DNA of 64,000 nt from VAZQ01 sp963827585 (GTDB lineage: Bacteria; Pseudomonadota; Alphaproteobacteria; Rhizobiales; Xanthobacteraceae): positions 51,220-115,219 of the forward strand of contig CAWHCK010000042.1 of assembly GCA_963827585.1 (NCBI GenBank). The letters run 5' to 3'. A program made the translations under genes and the position numbers. The notes below the pieces were generated by a model that saw only the letters and a program-made list of their open reading frames with translations, was not told the origin of the DNA and searched no databases. The stretch's first letter is position 1, and each line of letters opens with the position of its first letter. Of this stretch, positions 17,250-26,650 are shown in pieces.

Positions 17250-17523
17250 AACACGTGAAGGCGATGCTGGAATATCAGCGCGATGGCGCGATCGATTGCT
17301 GCAATTGCCGGGACGAATACGGGGACGGCGATCCCGAGCCAGGGACTGGAGAGGAGAGCCAGTAGCAGATCGCGGCCACGGCCGCGGTTGCCAACAGTGC
17401 TTCCAACCAGAGCCGCCATCGAATGAGGAGATACACCGACATGATCACTGGAATGACCGCGCCCCCCACATTCACGGCGAGCACGGTTCCGCCCTGCGCC
17501 CTTGCGCTTGTTCTGTTGCTCAT
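17250..17523 (-). pseudogene. DUF1614 membrane protein remnant
   Basis: Two frames joined near 17345 read GGTVLAVNVGGAVIPVIMSV, then YWLSSPVPG and GIAVPVFVPAIAAIDRAIALI. This is the conserved middle of DUF1614 membrane proteins (normally over 200 residues). The N-terminal helices and the C-terminus are missing and a frameshift separates the pieces. It is one of several gene relics between 15.7 and 17.6 kb. Confidence 0.55.
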
Positions 17524-17538
17524 GCGGGCGCGCGGATC

Positions 17539-17618
17539 AGCCAGCGAACAGGCATAGAACTCGCCCGAACATACGCTAACGTCACTTGCCCAGTAGGCTC
17601 TGAGTTCGATCCTGCAAT
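17539..17618. repeat. Left arm of an 80-bp inverted duplication (hpnM tail)
   Basis: Read on the minus strand, these 80 bases match 22172-22251 with 7 mismatches by eye. They encode the last HpnM residues DRTQSLLGK, its stop, and the following 45 bases. The copy follows the mlaA stop and has no gene body, so it is a relic of a second hpnM copy or of a rearrangement. Confidence 0.85.
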
Positions 17619-17636
17619 GACGTCAAGTTCGGGTCT

Positions 17637-18416
17637 TCACCGGACAGCCGACGCCGAATGACTGGCGTCGGGAGCGGGATCCTCAAGATCAGTGAGGGCC
17701 GGTGAGTTGACGTGGCTCGGCAGGCCAATGGCGTCGCGCAGCTCGGCCCGCCGCATCTGATAATGACTTGAGCGGACAAAGCTGTAGAAATCGATGGACG
17801 CGTCTTCGGCCTGTTTCAATTGGCCCAGCCGCGTCACGGCATCCAAGCCTGTAGTCCCGACGGTCAGGGCGAGTTGCGGCGCCAGGAACCAGCCAACGGG
17901 GTTACTGAACAGATCCACAGTCGTTCCGACCGAATCGCGCACCGTCGACGGGCCCAGATAGGGCTGCACGACGTACGGGCCTTCGGGGACCCCCCAAACA
18001 AACAGCGTCTGGCCGAAATCGCCGGTCTCCTGGGGCAGGCCCTCGCGGCTTGCGATATCGAAGAGCCCGCCTATGCCAAAGGTCGAATTGAGCAAGAAGC
18101 GTGCTCCAGTACGTCCAGCCGCGTCGAAGCGACCCTGCAGCACATTATTCACGAAGATGCGTGGCTCCTTCACATTCGAGTTCAAATCGGACAAGCGGTC
18201 GTGCACCGGGCCCGGTATCGTCGCCTTTACGACTTGGGAGACCGGCCGCAATGTCTCCTGGTTCGCCGCCATCACGCGACGATTCCAGTCCTCGTTGGGA
18301 TCGTTGACCGGCATCGATGCGTCCCTGGGCACCCCCGCGCATGCACCCAGGAGCAACGGCAATACGCATGCGATCGCCCATTTCAGCCCACCGCGAGCGC
18401 GACGCATGTTCTTCAT
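17637..18416 (-). CDS. mlaA: MlaA / VacJ-family outer-membrane lipoprotein
   Basis: A 259-residue lipoprotein: the signal peptide ends in the lipobox LLGAC, putting a lipidated cysteine at about 25. The body shows MlaA features: NDPNEDWNRRVMAAN, then FVNNVLQGRFDAAGRTGARFLLNSTFGIGGLFD cores, and the PYLGPSTVRD loop. MlaA removes phospholipids from the outer leaflet of the outer membrane and hands them to the MlaC-type carrier. Here it lies immediately downstream of hpnN and near hpnM (an MlaC homologue), so a role in hopanoid or phospholipid traffic across the envelope is a fair inference. Confidence 0.92.
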   Translation of the reverse strand: MKNMRRARGGLKWAIACVLPLLLGACAGVPRDASMPVNDPNEDWNRRVMAANQETLRPVSQVVKATIPGPVHDRLSDLNSNVKEPRIFVNNVLQGRFDAAGRTGARFLLNSTFGIGGLFDIASREGLPQETGDFGQTLFVWGVPEGPYVVQPYLGPSTVRDSVGTTVDLFSNPVGWFLAPQLALTVGTTGLDAVTRLGQLKQAEDASIDFYSFVRSSHYQMRRAELRDAIGLPSHVNSPALTDLEDPAPDASHSASAVR

Positions 18417-18584
18417 CTCTACTCGGGTCTAATACCAAAAGCGCGAGGATCTTTACTAAAGCAACCATAGCGCGCACAGCCGCCGGCACGCCGCGTGCCG
18501 ATCAAGCTAGCAGTTGCGCCTCGCGAGGACTGTCACTTTTTTGCCTCACCCCTCAAATTTGCGAGGAGGTATTTTTGCAACAAA

Positions 18585-21213
18585 TTATGGCCGTTCAGAG
18601 ATCGAAAGCTTCAGCCGTTGAGTTGCGATCAGAGCCGGCTGAAAGATGACAGCGGCCGCCAGGGTCGTCAGCAGCGACAGGGCCATCAGCTTGCCCATGC
18701 TCGACGTGCCCGGGTGATGGGAGAGCCAGAGGCTGCCGAAGGCGATGGCGGTGGTGCAGGCGCTGAAGAGGATGGCTCGCGTCAGGCTCGATTGCAGGAA
18801 GTTCGTCCCGCCCGAGCGCCACGCAATGATGTAATAGATCTTGAAGGCGACCCCAACGCCGAGAAGAAGCGGCAGTGCGATGATATTGGCAAAGTTCAAC
18901 TGCAGACCGATCAGGACGCAGATCTCAAGCGTAAGGACGACGGCAACAAGGAGAGGCACCAGAGTCAACGCAACATCGATCCAGCGGCGTAACGCGATGA
19001 ACAGGATCAGCGCAATCGCCACCACCGACAAGGCGCCCGCCTGCAGAAACGCTTTAACCATCGTGGCCGCGGCCTCGATGATGAAGACGGGCTGTCCGCC
19101 GGCATCGGGTTCGACACTGCGGACCGCGGTAACGAAGCGGTTCAAGGTCGCGTTGTCGTTGCCATCGCCCTTCGGCGCCACCTCGATCCTCGCGCGCCCA
19201 TCGGCGGCGATCCAGTTCTCAGACAGCGCGGGAGGAAGCGTCTCGATGCTCACCTGTTCGGCGGTCAGGAGCGACCTCACCTGACGCAACGTGGTCTCCA
19301 GCGGCTTGATCAAGGCCTGTTGCGCATCGTCCAGGGCGACCGGCGGCGCTTTCACCAGTGCCCCAAGCAACTTTGCGAGGCGGCGCGCCTGCACGGCGGC
19401 CGGGCTGTCGAGGTCGCGCGCAGCGGCAGACAGTTCAGGGATCAGGCTTTCGATCGCTGCATTGGTCTCGGCGGACGTCGGTTCAGGGTTCGTCCGGTCA
19501 GGGTTGAGGGTATTGTGCAGAAAGAAGCTTGCGTCCTCGATGAGCGCGAGCTTGGCATCTTGATCTTCGGGAACAAAGCTTTGCAGCGTCAGCACCCGGC
19601 TGACCTCCGGCAGCGCGCGCAACCTTTCAGCGACCGGCAAGGCCTCGGCAAGGTTGCTCTTGAGCACTTCAATCGTGTTAGGGGTCGTATCGGGATCGTT
19701 CATCAAGCTGAGCAATGTAGAAACTGATTCCGAGTTCCTGAGGCCGGAGATTCAGCGGATTGAAGTCGAAGCGCAAAGCTGCCAGCAGCGGCAAGCCGAG
19801 AATGGTGGCGCCCAGCGTCAGGCCGACGATCCAGTTGCGCTGCTTCTCCAGAAAGTGGTCCAACGGCGCGAGCGCGGCATAACCGATCGGCTGCTGCTCC
19901 CCGGGCGGCTTGAGCACCGTGAGCAAGGCGGGAAGCAAAGTGACCGTGGTTGCAAACGCGATGACAATGCCGGTTCCAGCGATCAGCCCGAGCTCCGAAA
20001 GGCCCACATAGGCGGTTGGCAGAAACGAGTAGAACGCGGCCGCGATCGACGCGGCGGCGAGCAAGAGCGGCCCGGCGATGCCACGGGCGGTCGCCAACAG
20101 GGCCTGATCGAGATCACTGCACCCATGCCGTTCCGATCGATAGCGGACGCTGAACTGAATACCGAAGTCAACGCCGAGACCAACGAAGAGTACCCCGAAG
20201 GCCATCGAGATCGGGTTGAACGCTCCGACCATCCACAGCCCGACAGCGGCTGTGAACACCAGCCCGACCATGAGGTTGATAAACACAGCCAAGATGATGG
20301 TTGCCTTCTTCAGCGCGAGCCACAGCACCAGCCCGACAAGAAGCAACGTCACCGCGCTGTTCAAGGCCGCACCGTCGGCAATGGAGGCAAACTCCTCGTC
20401 TGCGAGGACGACTGATCCCGTGAGGCGCACGGTCACGCCTTTGTCGGGGGTGAGCCCAAGCCTGGACGCCGCTTCGCGTACGACTGCCGTTGCCTTGCCT
20501 CCGGGCTGCAGATCGTCGAACTGCAGGACCGGCTGGATGTTCACAAAGTGCCGAAGCTCCGAGGGCTCCGCCGCCCGCCCGGTGATCAGCGTGCGCCAAG
20601 AGAACGCGGCGGTCTTCCGGTTCGCCTGAGCTTCCAGCGCGTCAGCGATCGCAGCCAGCGCCGGACTCAGATCGTCCAGCTTCGCTTTCTCCAGGCGCAC
20701 ACCTTCGAGCGACTGCGACAGCGCGCGAAAGACACCGCGCAGCGTCGGATCCGCTGCCAGCGTTCCAAGGAAGGGCTGTGCGGAGATCAGGTCGGAGGTG
20801 TCGCGGCGCACCTCGTCCAGACTGCGGAACAGGATTCCATTCCGCTCGAGGAATTCGCCGCCATCGACCCGGTTGATCGTACGGATCACGTCCGACCGAG
20901 GCGAAAGCTCATTCACCAGCGCATCAGCGGCACTATCGGCGGCCTCCGGTGTCGTCGCTTCGATTACGGCGACGATTTGATCGACCCGATGCGGAAACGC
21001 AAGGTCGAGCAAGACCTCCAGCTGGCGCCACGGCAGCGAGCTCGAGATGAGCTTGTTGGTGTCGCTGGTGATGACGAAATGCCCCGCGAAATAACTGGCG
21101 GAAACGACTGCTGCCACCAGAAAGCCGAGGATCACCAGCCATGCGCGGCGGCACGACACCTCGACCAGCCGTGTAATCGCGGCTATGGGCGTAAAGTCGC
21201 CACTCTGGTTCAT
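18585..21213 (-). CDS. hpnN: Hopanoid transporter HpnN (RND/MMPL family), with one frameshift
   Basis: The first frame (21213 to about 19745) starts MNQSGDFTPIAAITRLVEV, with a membrane helix AWLVILGFLVAAVVSASYF and TSDTNKLISSSLPWRQ. It then gives a periplasmic loop and helices including MAFGVLFVGLGVDFGIQFSVRYR. The second frame (about 19745 to 18585) continues LRNSESVSTLLSLMNDPDTT and contains the second six-helix set with LPLLLGVGVAFKIYYIIAW. This is the HpnN architecture of about 875 residues, which moves hopanoids from inner to outer membrane in Rhodopseudomonas. The shift lies around CTCCGGCCTC near 19745-19752. mlaA follows on the same strand. Confidence 0.9.
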
Positions 21214-21578
21214 GAACCGTGGCGGAAGGCGATGTCGCGCGTGAACGTCAACTCGGTCGTGCATTTTGGAGGCCGTAAACACTACGCGGGCTCACGTGCA
21301 AACCTTCACAGCGCGGAAAACGCCTTTCGAATTTGCACGAATGCATCGTCGAATGGGGCCAGATCAGCGAGCATGAGCTGCGCCAGGATGAGCGCGGCGG
21401 ACGGGCGACGTTCTTGAGCATGATCTGCAACGCCAGCGGTCGGGTCCCCCCTCGCCGCCTTGACGCGGCCTCAATCGCGGCGAAAAAGCTGTCAACTGTG
21501 ACCCTGCGAGGGACCACGCCCTTGCGCCAAAAGTGTGGCCAGACCCGTAAGCCCGTCTGAACCGGTGGACGCGTTGCG
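21214..21578. other. Divergent intergenic region between hpnN and hpnM
   Basis: These 365 bases separate the two divergent genes and should carry both promoters. I see no convincing gene. A short minus-strand frame ending ...AFVQIRKAFSAL near 21310 is open but unrecognised. An AGCATGATC motif at 21418 is a lone half-site of the common palindrome, not a full repeat. Confidence 0.4.
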
Positions 21579-22208
21579 ATGAGGAACTTCAGACTTGCCT
21601 CGAGCCTTGGTACAGTCGGCATTACGGTTGTGCTGGCGATCGTCCTGCCCGGACCGCTGGCGTCGCAGGCGCAGGCCCCCGCTGGTGCAGCCGCCCACAT
21701 CCAAACCTACTATCAGGAGCTGATGCCCACGATCCAGCAGGCCGGGCGGCTGAGTGTGCGCGAGCGCGACAAGCGCTTTGCGCCTGCTATCACCACCTTC
21801 TTCGACCTCGCGACCATGACGCGGCTGGCAGTCGGCCCCCCCTGGAAAAGCTTCTCGCCGGCACAACAGGCGGCAGCCCAGGACGCCTTCACACGGTTCA
21901 TGATCGCCGAGTATGCGAGCCAGATAAACGACTATTCTGGGGAAAGCTTCGTTGTCGATCCGCAGACAAGTCCGGTCTCGCGTGGTGGCGGCGAAATCGT
22001 TAAGACCAAGTTGCTTCAGCCCGGGGGGCGGACCGTGAACATAAACTATTTGGTCCGCGGCGGGCGAGTGATTGACGTCTATCTCAACGGGACCATCAGT
22101 GATCTCGCGACGCGGCGCGACGAGTTTGCGTCGATCATCGCCGCGGGTGGTGCCGACGGCTTGATCAAGAGATTGCAGGACCGAACTCAGAGCCTGTTGG
22201 GCAAGTGA
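21579..22208 (+). CDS. hpnM: Hopanoid-associated periplasmic MlaC-like protein HpnM
   Basis: A 209-residue MlaC/Ttg2D-family lipid carrier with a signal peptide (VVLAIVLPGPLASQAQA). The HpnM signature is present: FDLATMTRLAVGPPWKSFS, then YASQINDYSGESF, INYLVRGGRVIDVYLNGTIS and the end GADGLIKRLQDRTQSLLGK. MlaC homologues carry lipids across the periplasm; in hopanoid producers hpnM usually adjoins hpnN. The gene is divergent from hpnN with a 365-base gap. Its last codons plus downstream sequence are duplicated in inverted form at 17539-17618. Confidence 0.9.
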   Translation: MRNFRLASSLGTVGITVVLAIVLPGPLASQAQAPAGAAAHIQTYYQELMPTIQQAGRLSVRERDKRFAPAITTFFDLATMTRLAVGPPWKSFSPAQQAAAQDAFTRFMIAEYASQINDYSGESFVVDPQTSPVSRGGGEIVKTKLLQPGGRTVNINYLVRGGRVIDVYLNGTISDLATRRDEFASIIAAGGADGLIKRLQDRTQSLLGK

Positions 22209-22251
22209 CGTTCGCGTACGTTCAGGCGAGTTCTACGCCTGTTCGCTGGCT
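22172..22251. repeat. Right arm of an 80-bp inverted duplication (hpnM tail)
   Basis: This covers the last 12 sense codons and stop of hpnM plus 43 bases downstream, and is matched in inverted orientation by 17539-17618 (73 of 80 positions by eye). The two arms bracket mlaA, hpnN and hpnM, a 4.6-kb segment. Confidence 0.85.
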
Positions 22252-23017
22252 CAGAGGCGCGAGCGCAACGAAGAGACGGAGCCCCACGGGTCTCGGTCCG
22301 GCATCCGACTTTGACATGATTGGACCAGTTCGCGGCGAAAGGCCAAACGCCCAGCGCGAATTTCTTGCACGGCAGCATTGCCGCCTGCTGTTGAACCTTC
22401 AGATGTGACGAAATTCCTTCGACGCCAGCAGCTTGCATTGGGCTGCCGGCATCGCCGGCCTCGAGCCGGCGGCGACATGACGCACGGTCGATAGGCGCCA
22501 CCAGCCAGGGTATCCCCGGTCCCATATCTGCGGACCGTCCTTGTGCTGCCACAATTGGACGTGGTGCTGAGAGGCTGTCATAAATTCTGGCGGATCGAGG
22601 GGCTGTTGAAGCTGTGCCACACGGCGCCCCGAAAAGTAGTTGCAGGCGGTACGACCGTGGTGGGGCGTTGTGCGGACTGGCCTCGCCATGTTAACGATGG
22701 TGGAATATTGCGGGGGCAATATTAGACTTCGCCGGCATTGAAGGGGGCATTGAATGCGGGGGGTGGCGCGCCGCGGTTGCCGGTTGGGTCGGCGTGCTGT
22801 GGATTCCCCTCGCAGCGTCAGCAGCCGGCGGCAGTGGCTATGTCCCGCCTGCGCCATCGTACGATTGGACCATCACCATCGCAGTGGAAGGCCGGCTCGA
22901 GCCGGTGTTCTGCTGACGATCGAATTCGGGGCAACGCATTCGTTCGATATCAACACGCCGTGGTAGTTGGTGACCGAAGCAGGTTTGCTTCGAGAACTTC
23001 GTGGGGGCTGAACCGAG
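22252..23017. other. Gene-poor stretch between hpnM and hpnL
   Basis: About 770 bases without a convincing intact gene. Open frames on both strands are short or overlap hpnL out of frame. A truncated exported-protein relic lies at 22749-22916 and is listed separately. The composition is less regular in codon positions than in the neighbouring genes. Confidence 0.4.
22749..22916 (+). pseudogene. Possible truncated outer-membrane protein start (MipA/OmpV-like)
   Basis: A 55-codon frame reads AVAGWVGVLWIPLAASAAGG, then PPAPSYDWTITIAVEGRLEPV followed by TGA. It resembles an export signal followed by the first barrel strand of MipA/OmpV proteins. There is no ATG/GTG/TTG at its beginning and nothing after the first strand. 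Assignment is weak. Confidence 0.25.
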
Positions 23018-24046
23018 ATGGTCAAACAAGCTGGCGTGTTTGCTTGGTTGATTGGGATCGCTGCGCTCGTCGGTCTGACCATTTGGTCGGGCCTCGATGC
23101 AGTCGGTCACGCGCTTTCAAGCGTTGGTTGGGGGATTCTGCTCGTTGTCTTGGCCCGCGCCGTCACTGTTTCCGTGGCAGGGGTGGGCTGGTGGTTCCTG
23201 TTTCCATCGAAGGCGCGTCCGCCGCTCCGGACCTGCGTCCTCTTGCGGTTCGTCCGGGAAGCAGCCAACACCATGCTGCCCATGGCGCAAGTCGGCGGCG
23301 ATGTCATCGGCGCGGGGCTGCTCACGTTGTCCGCCGTCCCCGGCGCGCTCGCCGCGGCCAGCGTCGTCGTCGATATCCTGGTCCAGGCGGCAACCCAGCT
23401 CCTTTTCGCGATCGTCGGCCTTCTTGTGCTGGTCGCGCTTGGAGCGGACGAGGTGTTGACGCGGACGGCTGCGATTGGCCTGGCCTGCGCGGCGCTCTTG
23501 CTGGTCGGTTTCTATCTGGCGCAACGTCGCGGTGGGCAACGCATTCTGCAGTCAGTCATGGGGCGCCTTGTCGGTGGTGATCGACAGTGGCGCGTGCTCG
23601 GTAGCATCGAGGCCGTATACAAATACTTGACCATGATCTATGCGGCCCGCTTCGACCTTGTCGCCAGTAGCGCCGTGCATATGGCGGGATGGATCATCGG
23701 CGTAGCCGAGGTTTCGATCGTGTTCGCGTTCATGGGCAACCCGATCAGCCTCGGCGAGGCGATCGTCATCGAAAGTCTCCTGCATGCAGTTCGCGGGGCA
23801 GCCTTTGCGATCCCCGGCGCGCTCGGCGCACAGGAAGTCGGCTTGGTGCTGCTGTGCGCCGTATTCGGTATCCCCCCGGAACAGGCGATTGCATTGTCGC
23901 TCGTCAAGCGCGCCGCCGATGTCGTGCTCGGCGTACCGGGCCTTCTCGGCTGGCAGATCCTGGAATGGGGTCGCGTGATGCCGAACTATTCGCAGCGCGC
24001 GCGCTACCAACCCGAGGTGATCAAACCTCGTTCGCAAGATCATTGA
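23018..24046 (+). CDS. hpnL: HpnL family membrane protein
   Basis: A 342-residue polytopic membrane protein of the lysylphosphatidylglycerol synthase-like flippase fold, HpnL subfamily. Recognisable parts are the N-terminal helix VFAWLIGIAALVGLTIWSGL, then RFVREAANTMLPMAQVGGDVIGA with the family NxxLPMAQVGG core, and late ESLLHAVRGAAFAIPGALGAQE. HpnL accompanies hpnIJK in hopanoid clusters and is proposed to act on lipid movement; its exact role is not settled. It is 10 bases upstream of hpnI on the same strand and begins the hpnL-I-J-K operon. Confidence 0.9.
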   Translation: MVKQAGVFAWLIGIAALVGLTIWSGLDAVGHALSSVGWGILLVVLARAVTVSVAGVGWWFLFPSKARPPLRTCVLLRFVREAANTMLPMAQVGGDVIGAGLLTLSAVPGALAAASVVVDILVQAATQLLFAIVGLLVLVALGADEVLTRTAAIGLACAALLLVGFYLAQRRGGQRILQSVMGRLVGGDRQWRVLGSIEAVYKYLTMIYAARFDLVASSAVHMAGWIIGVAEVSIVFAFMGNPISLGEAIVIESLLHAVRGAAFAIPGALGAQEVGLVLLCAVFGIPPEQAIALSLVKRAADVVLGVPGLLGWQILEWGRVMPNYSQRARYQPEVIKPRSQDH

Positions 24047-24056
24047 GCTCAAGGGT

Positions 24057-25217
24057 ATGATCCTGTTCTGGTCATCGGTCACGGCGTCGCTGCTGGCGGT
24101 CGTCGGTTGCGGCTATCTGGTCGCGGCCACGATCCTGGTCGGCCGCTTTGCGCGGCAACCCGCGTCCGCGCCTCTGAGCTCCGCCCCTGCAGTGACCGTT
24201 CTCAAGCCGCTCCATGGCGGCGAGCCGGGCTTGCTCGAGAATCTCATCTCGTTCAGCACCCAGGACTACCCGGGGCCTGTGCAAATCGTGTTCGGGGTGC
24301 AGGACGCAAACGATGACGCCGTGGCGGTGGTCGGGCAGCTTCGAAGCATCGCGCCGACCGCGGATCTCGACCTCGTCGTCGAAAGCAAGGCGCACGGACT
24401 GAATCGAAAGGTCTCCAACCTCATCAACATGGCACCGCGCATCCACGGTGAGGTCGTGGTCATCGCCGACAGCGACATGCGGGTGGACCCCGACTATCTT
24501 TCCCGCGTCATCGCCGTGCTGCAAGCGCCCGGCGTAGGCGCCGTGACCTGCCTCTACCACGGCGTTCCCGTGACCGGCGCCTGGGCACGACTGGCCGCGC
24601 TGACCATCAATGCACAATTTCTGCCGAGCGTCGTGGTCGGCCTGGCGCTGGGCTTGGCGCGCCCTTGCTTCGGTTCGACCATCGCGCTGCGGAGCGAGGC
24701 GCTCGCAAGGATTGGCGGTCTCAAAGCTTTCGCCGATTGCCTTGCCGACGATTACGCGATCGGAAACGCGCTGCGCGCGCACGGATACCAGGTCTCGATA
24801 CCGCCCTTCGCCATTGCCCACATGTGCACGCAGACGTCGCCAACCGAATTGTGGCGGCACCAGCTGCGGTGGGCGCGGACGGTCAGGAGCATCGATCGCG
24901 CTGGCTACGCGGGCTCGATGGCGAGCCATGCGTTCCCATGGGCCCTGATCGCAGTCTTCGCCGCCATAGGCTCAGCTGCCCTCCTGCCGGCGATTATCAT
25001 CGCTATCGCGTCGGTGGCGTGCCGGATGACGCTGCTGCGGGAAGTAGAACGTGCCTTCGCCCTTCCGGCGCAAACATATTGGCTTGTGCCCGCGAGCGAC
25101 CTATTGTCGTTCGCTGTCTTCGTGTTCGGCTTCCTGGGCTGGGACGTGAGTTGGAAAGGCCGCCGCTACCACATGGCGGCGGGAGGGAATTGGATGGCTG
25201 ATCGGGGATCATATTGA
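24057..25217 (+). CDS. hpnI: Hopanoid glycosyltransferase HpnI
   Basis: A 386-residue GT2-family membrane glycosyltransferase of the ceramide-glucosyltransferase type. An N-terminal helix precedes VTVLKPLHGGEPGLLENL. The catalytic half has VVIADSDMRVDPDYL (DxD-type metal site), a CLADDYAIG acid motif and HQLRWARTVRS (Q-x-x-RW). Further membrane helices follow at the C-terminus. HpnI adds N-acetylglucosamine to bacteriohopanetetrol, the first step towards cyclitol-ether hopanoids (known from Burkholderia work). Its stop overlaps the hpnJ start by 4 bp. Confidence 0.92.
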   Translation: MILFWSSVTASLLAVVGCGYLVAATILVGRFARQPASAPLSSAPAVTVLKPLHGGEPGLLENLISFSTQDYPGPVQIVFGVQDANDDAVAVVGQLRSIAPTADLDLVVESKAHGLNRKVSNLINMAPRIHGEVVVIADSDMRVDPDYLSRVIAVLQAPGVGAVTCLYHGVPVTGAWARLAALTINAQFLPSVVVGLALGLARPCFGSTIALRSEALARIGGLKAFADCLADDYAIGNALRAHGYQVSIPPFAIAHMCTQTSPTELWRHQLRWARTVRSIDRAGYAGSMASHAFPWALIAVFAAIGSAALLPAIIIAIASVACRMTLLREVERAFALPAQTYWLVPASDLLSFAVFVFGFLGWDVSWKGRRYHMAAGGNWMADRGSY

Positions 25218-26650
25218 CCATGATGAAGACGCTCTTTCTACAGGCACCGTCCTTCGACGGTTTCGACGGCGGAGCCGGCTCGCGCTATCAGACGCGGCGC
25301 GAGATCCAGTCGTTCTGGTACCCGACTTGGCTGGCCCAGCCGACCGCACTCGTCGAAGGTTCGAAGCTGATCGATGCCCCGCCCCACCGGCTCAAATTCG
25401 AGGACGTCAGCCCCGACGCCGTCAACCGCGACCTGGTCGTGCTGCAGACCTCAACCCCGTCTTTCGCCACCGATGTCAGAACCGCCGAGGCGCTCAAGGC
25501 CCTCAAACCGAGTCTTAAGATCGGCATGATCGGAGCGAACGTCGCCGTCGAGCCCGATGTGAGCTTGCAGGCTTCGACCGCGATCGATTTTGTCGCGCGC
25601 AACGAGTTCGATTTCACCGTCAAGGAGGTCGCGGAGGGACGCGACTTCAACCGCATCGCCGGCCTCTCCTTTCGCAATTCCGAGGGTGTCATCGTCCACA
25701 ACGAGGATCGTGCCGTCCTCGAGGACATGGACCAACTGCCGTTCGTCACGCCGGTCTACAAGCGCGACCTGGTCATCGAAAACTACTTCATCGGCTATCT
25801 GAAACATCCTTACATTTCCTTCTACAGCGGCCGTGGATGCAAATCGCGTTGCACCTTCTGCCTCTGGCCGCAAACGATCGGCGGTCATCGCTACCGCACG
25901 CGCAGCGTTGGCCATGTCGTCGAGGAGTTGGCCTGGGCGCAGAAGGCTTTTCCGCAAGTGAGGGAATTCTTTTTCGACGACGACACGCTCACCGACAATC
26001 TCCCGCGCGTCGAGGCGCTTGCGCGCGAGATCGGCAAGCTGGGGATCGTCTGGTCGTGCAACGCCAAAGCCAACGTGCCGCGAGCCACCTTGAAGGTGCT
26101 CAAGGACAACGGCCTCAGGCTCCTGCTGGTCGGCTACGAGTTGGGCAACCAGAAGATCCTTCACAACATCAAGAAGGGCATGCTCATCGACGTGGCCAAA
26201 CGGTTTGCCCGGGACTGCCGCGAGCTCGGCATCGTCACTCACGGAACTTTTGTTCTCGGGCTTCCCGGCGAGACCAAGGAGACGATCGAGGAGACCATCC
26301 GGTTCGCCATTGAGATCAACCCGCACACGATCCAGGTTTCGCTTGCGGCGCCTTATCCGGGTACGTTTCTCTACAAGCAGGCACTGGAGAACAACTGGCT
26401 CGTCGACGAGAACGCGGAGTTGCTGACGGCGCGCGGCGTACAGGCCGCATCCTTGCAGTATCCGCATCTGAGCCACACCGAGATTTTTCAGTCAGTGGAC
26501 GATTTCTACAAACGCTTTTACTTCCGCGCCCCGAAGATTGCCGCGATCGCCGGCGAGATGGTTAGAAGCCCCGCGGTCTTGCGGCGGCGAGTGCGCGAGG
26601 GGGTCGAATTTTTCCGGTTTTTGCGCGAGCGCCGGGAGCCCGCGCTCTGA
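25214..26650 (+). CDS. hpnJ: Hopanoid radical SAM protein HpnJ
   Basis: A 478-residue protein with an N-terminal B12-binding-like domain (about 60-160) and a radical SAM domain. Its cluster motif reads GRGCKSRCTFCLW (Cys-x3-Cys-x2-Cys) near residue 210, followed by FFDDDTLTDN and a GTFVLGLPGETKETIEETI segment. HpnJ is required to convert the glucosaminyl group into the cyclitol ether, a ring contraction. It overlaps hpnI upstream and hpnK downstream by 4 bp each, giving a tightly coupled I-J-K unit. The frame is intact and length is as expected. Confidence 0.93.
   Translation: MTMMKTLFLQAPSFDGFDGGAGSRYQTRREIQSFWYPTWLAQPTALVEGSKLIDAPPHRLKFEDVSPDAVNRDLVVLQTSTPSFATDVRTAEALKALKPSLKIGMIGANVAVEPDVSLQASTAIDFVARNEFDFTVKEVAEGRDFNRIAGLSFRNSEGVIVHNEDRAVLEDMDQLPFVTPVYKRDLVIENYFIGYLKHPYISFYSGRGCKSRCTFCLWPQTIGGHRYRTRSVGHVVEELAWAQKAFPQVREFFFDDDTLTDNLPRVEALAREIGKLGIVWSCNAKANVPRATLKVLKDNGLRLLLVGYELGNQKILHNIKKGMLIDVAKRFARDCRELGIVTHGTFVLGLPGETKETIEETIRFAIEINPHTIQVSLAAPYPGTFLYKQALENNWLVDENAELLTARGVQAASLQYPHLSHTEIFQSVDDFYKRFYFRAPKIAAIAGEMVRSPAVLRRRVREGVEFFRFLRERREPAL

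Noticed and set aside
21412..21425. AGCATGATC motif as a further palindromic repeat copy
   Set aside because: Only one half-site is present; no matching inverted arm nearby.
22738..23580. 280-aa plus-strand ORF overlapping the start of hpnL
   Set aside because: It is out of frame with hpnL, Arg-rich and runs over an obvious membrane protein; treated as a shadow.
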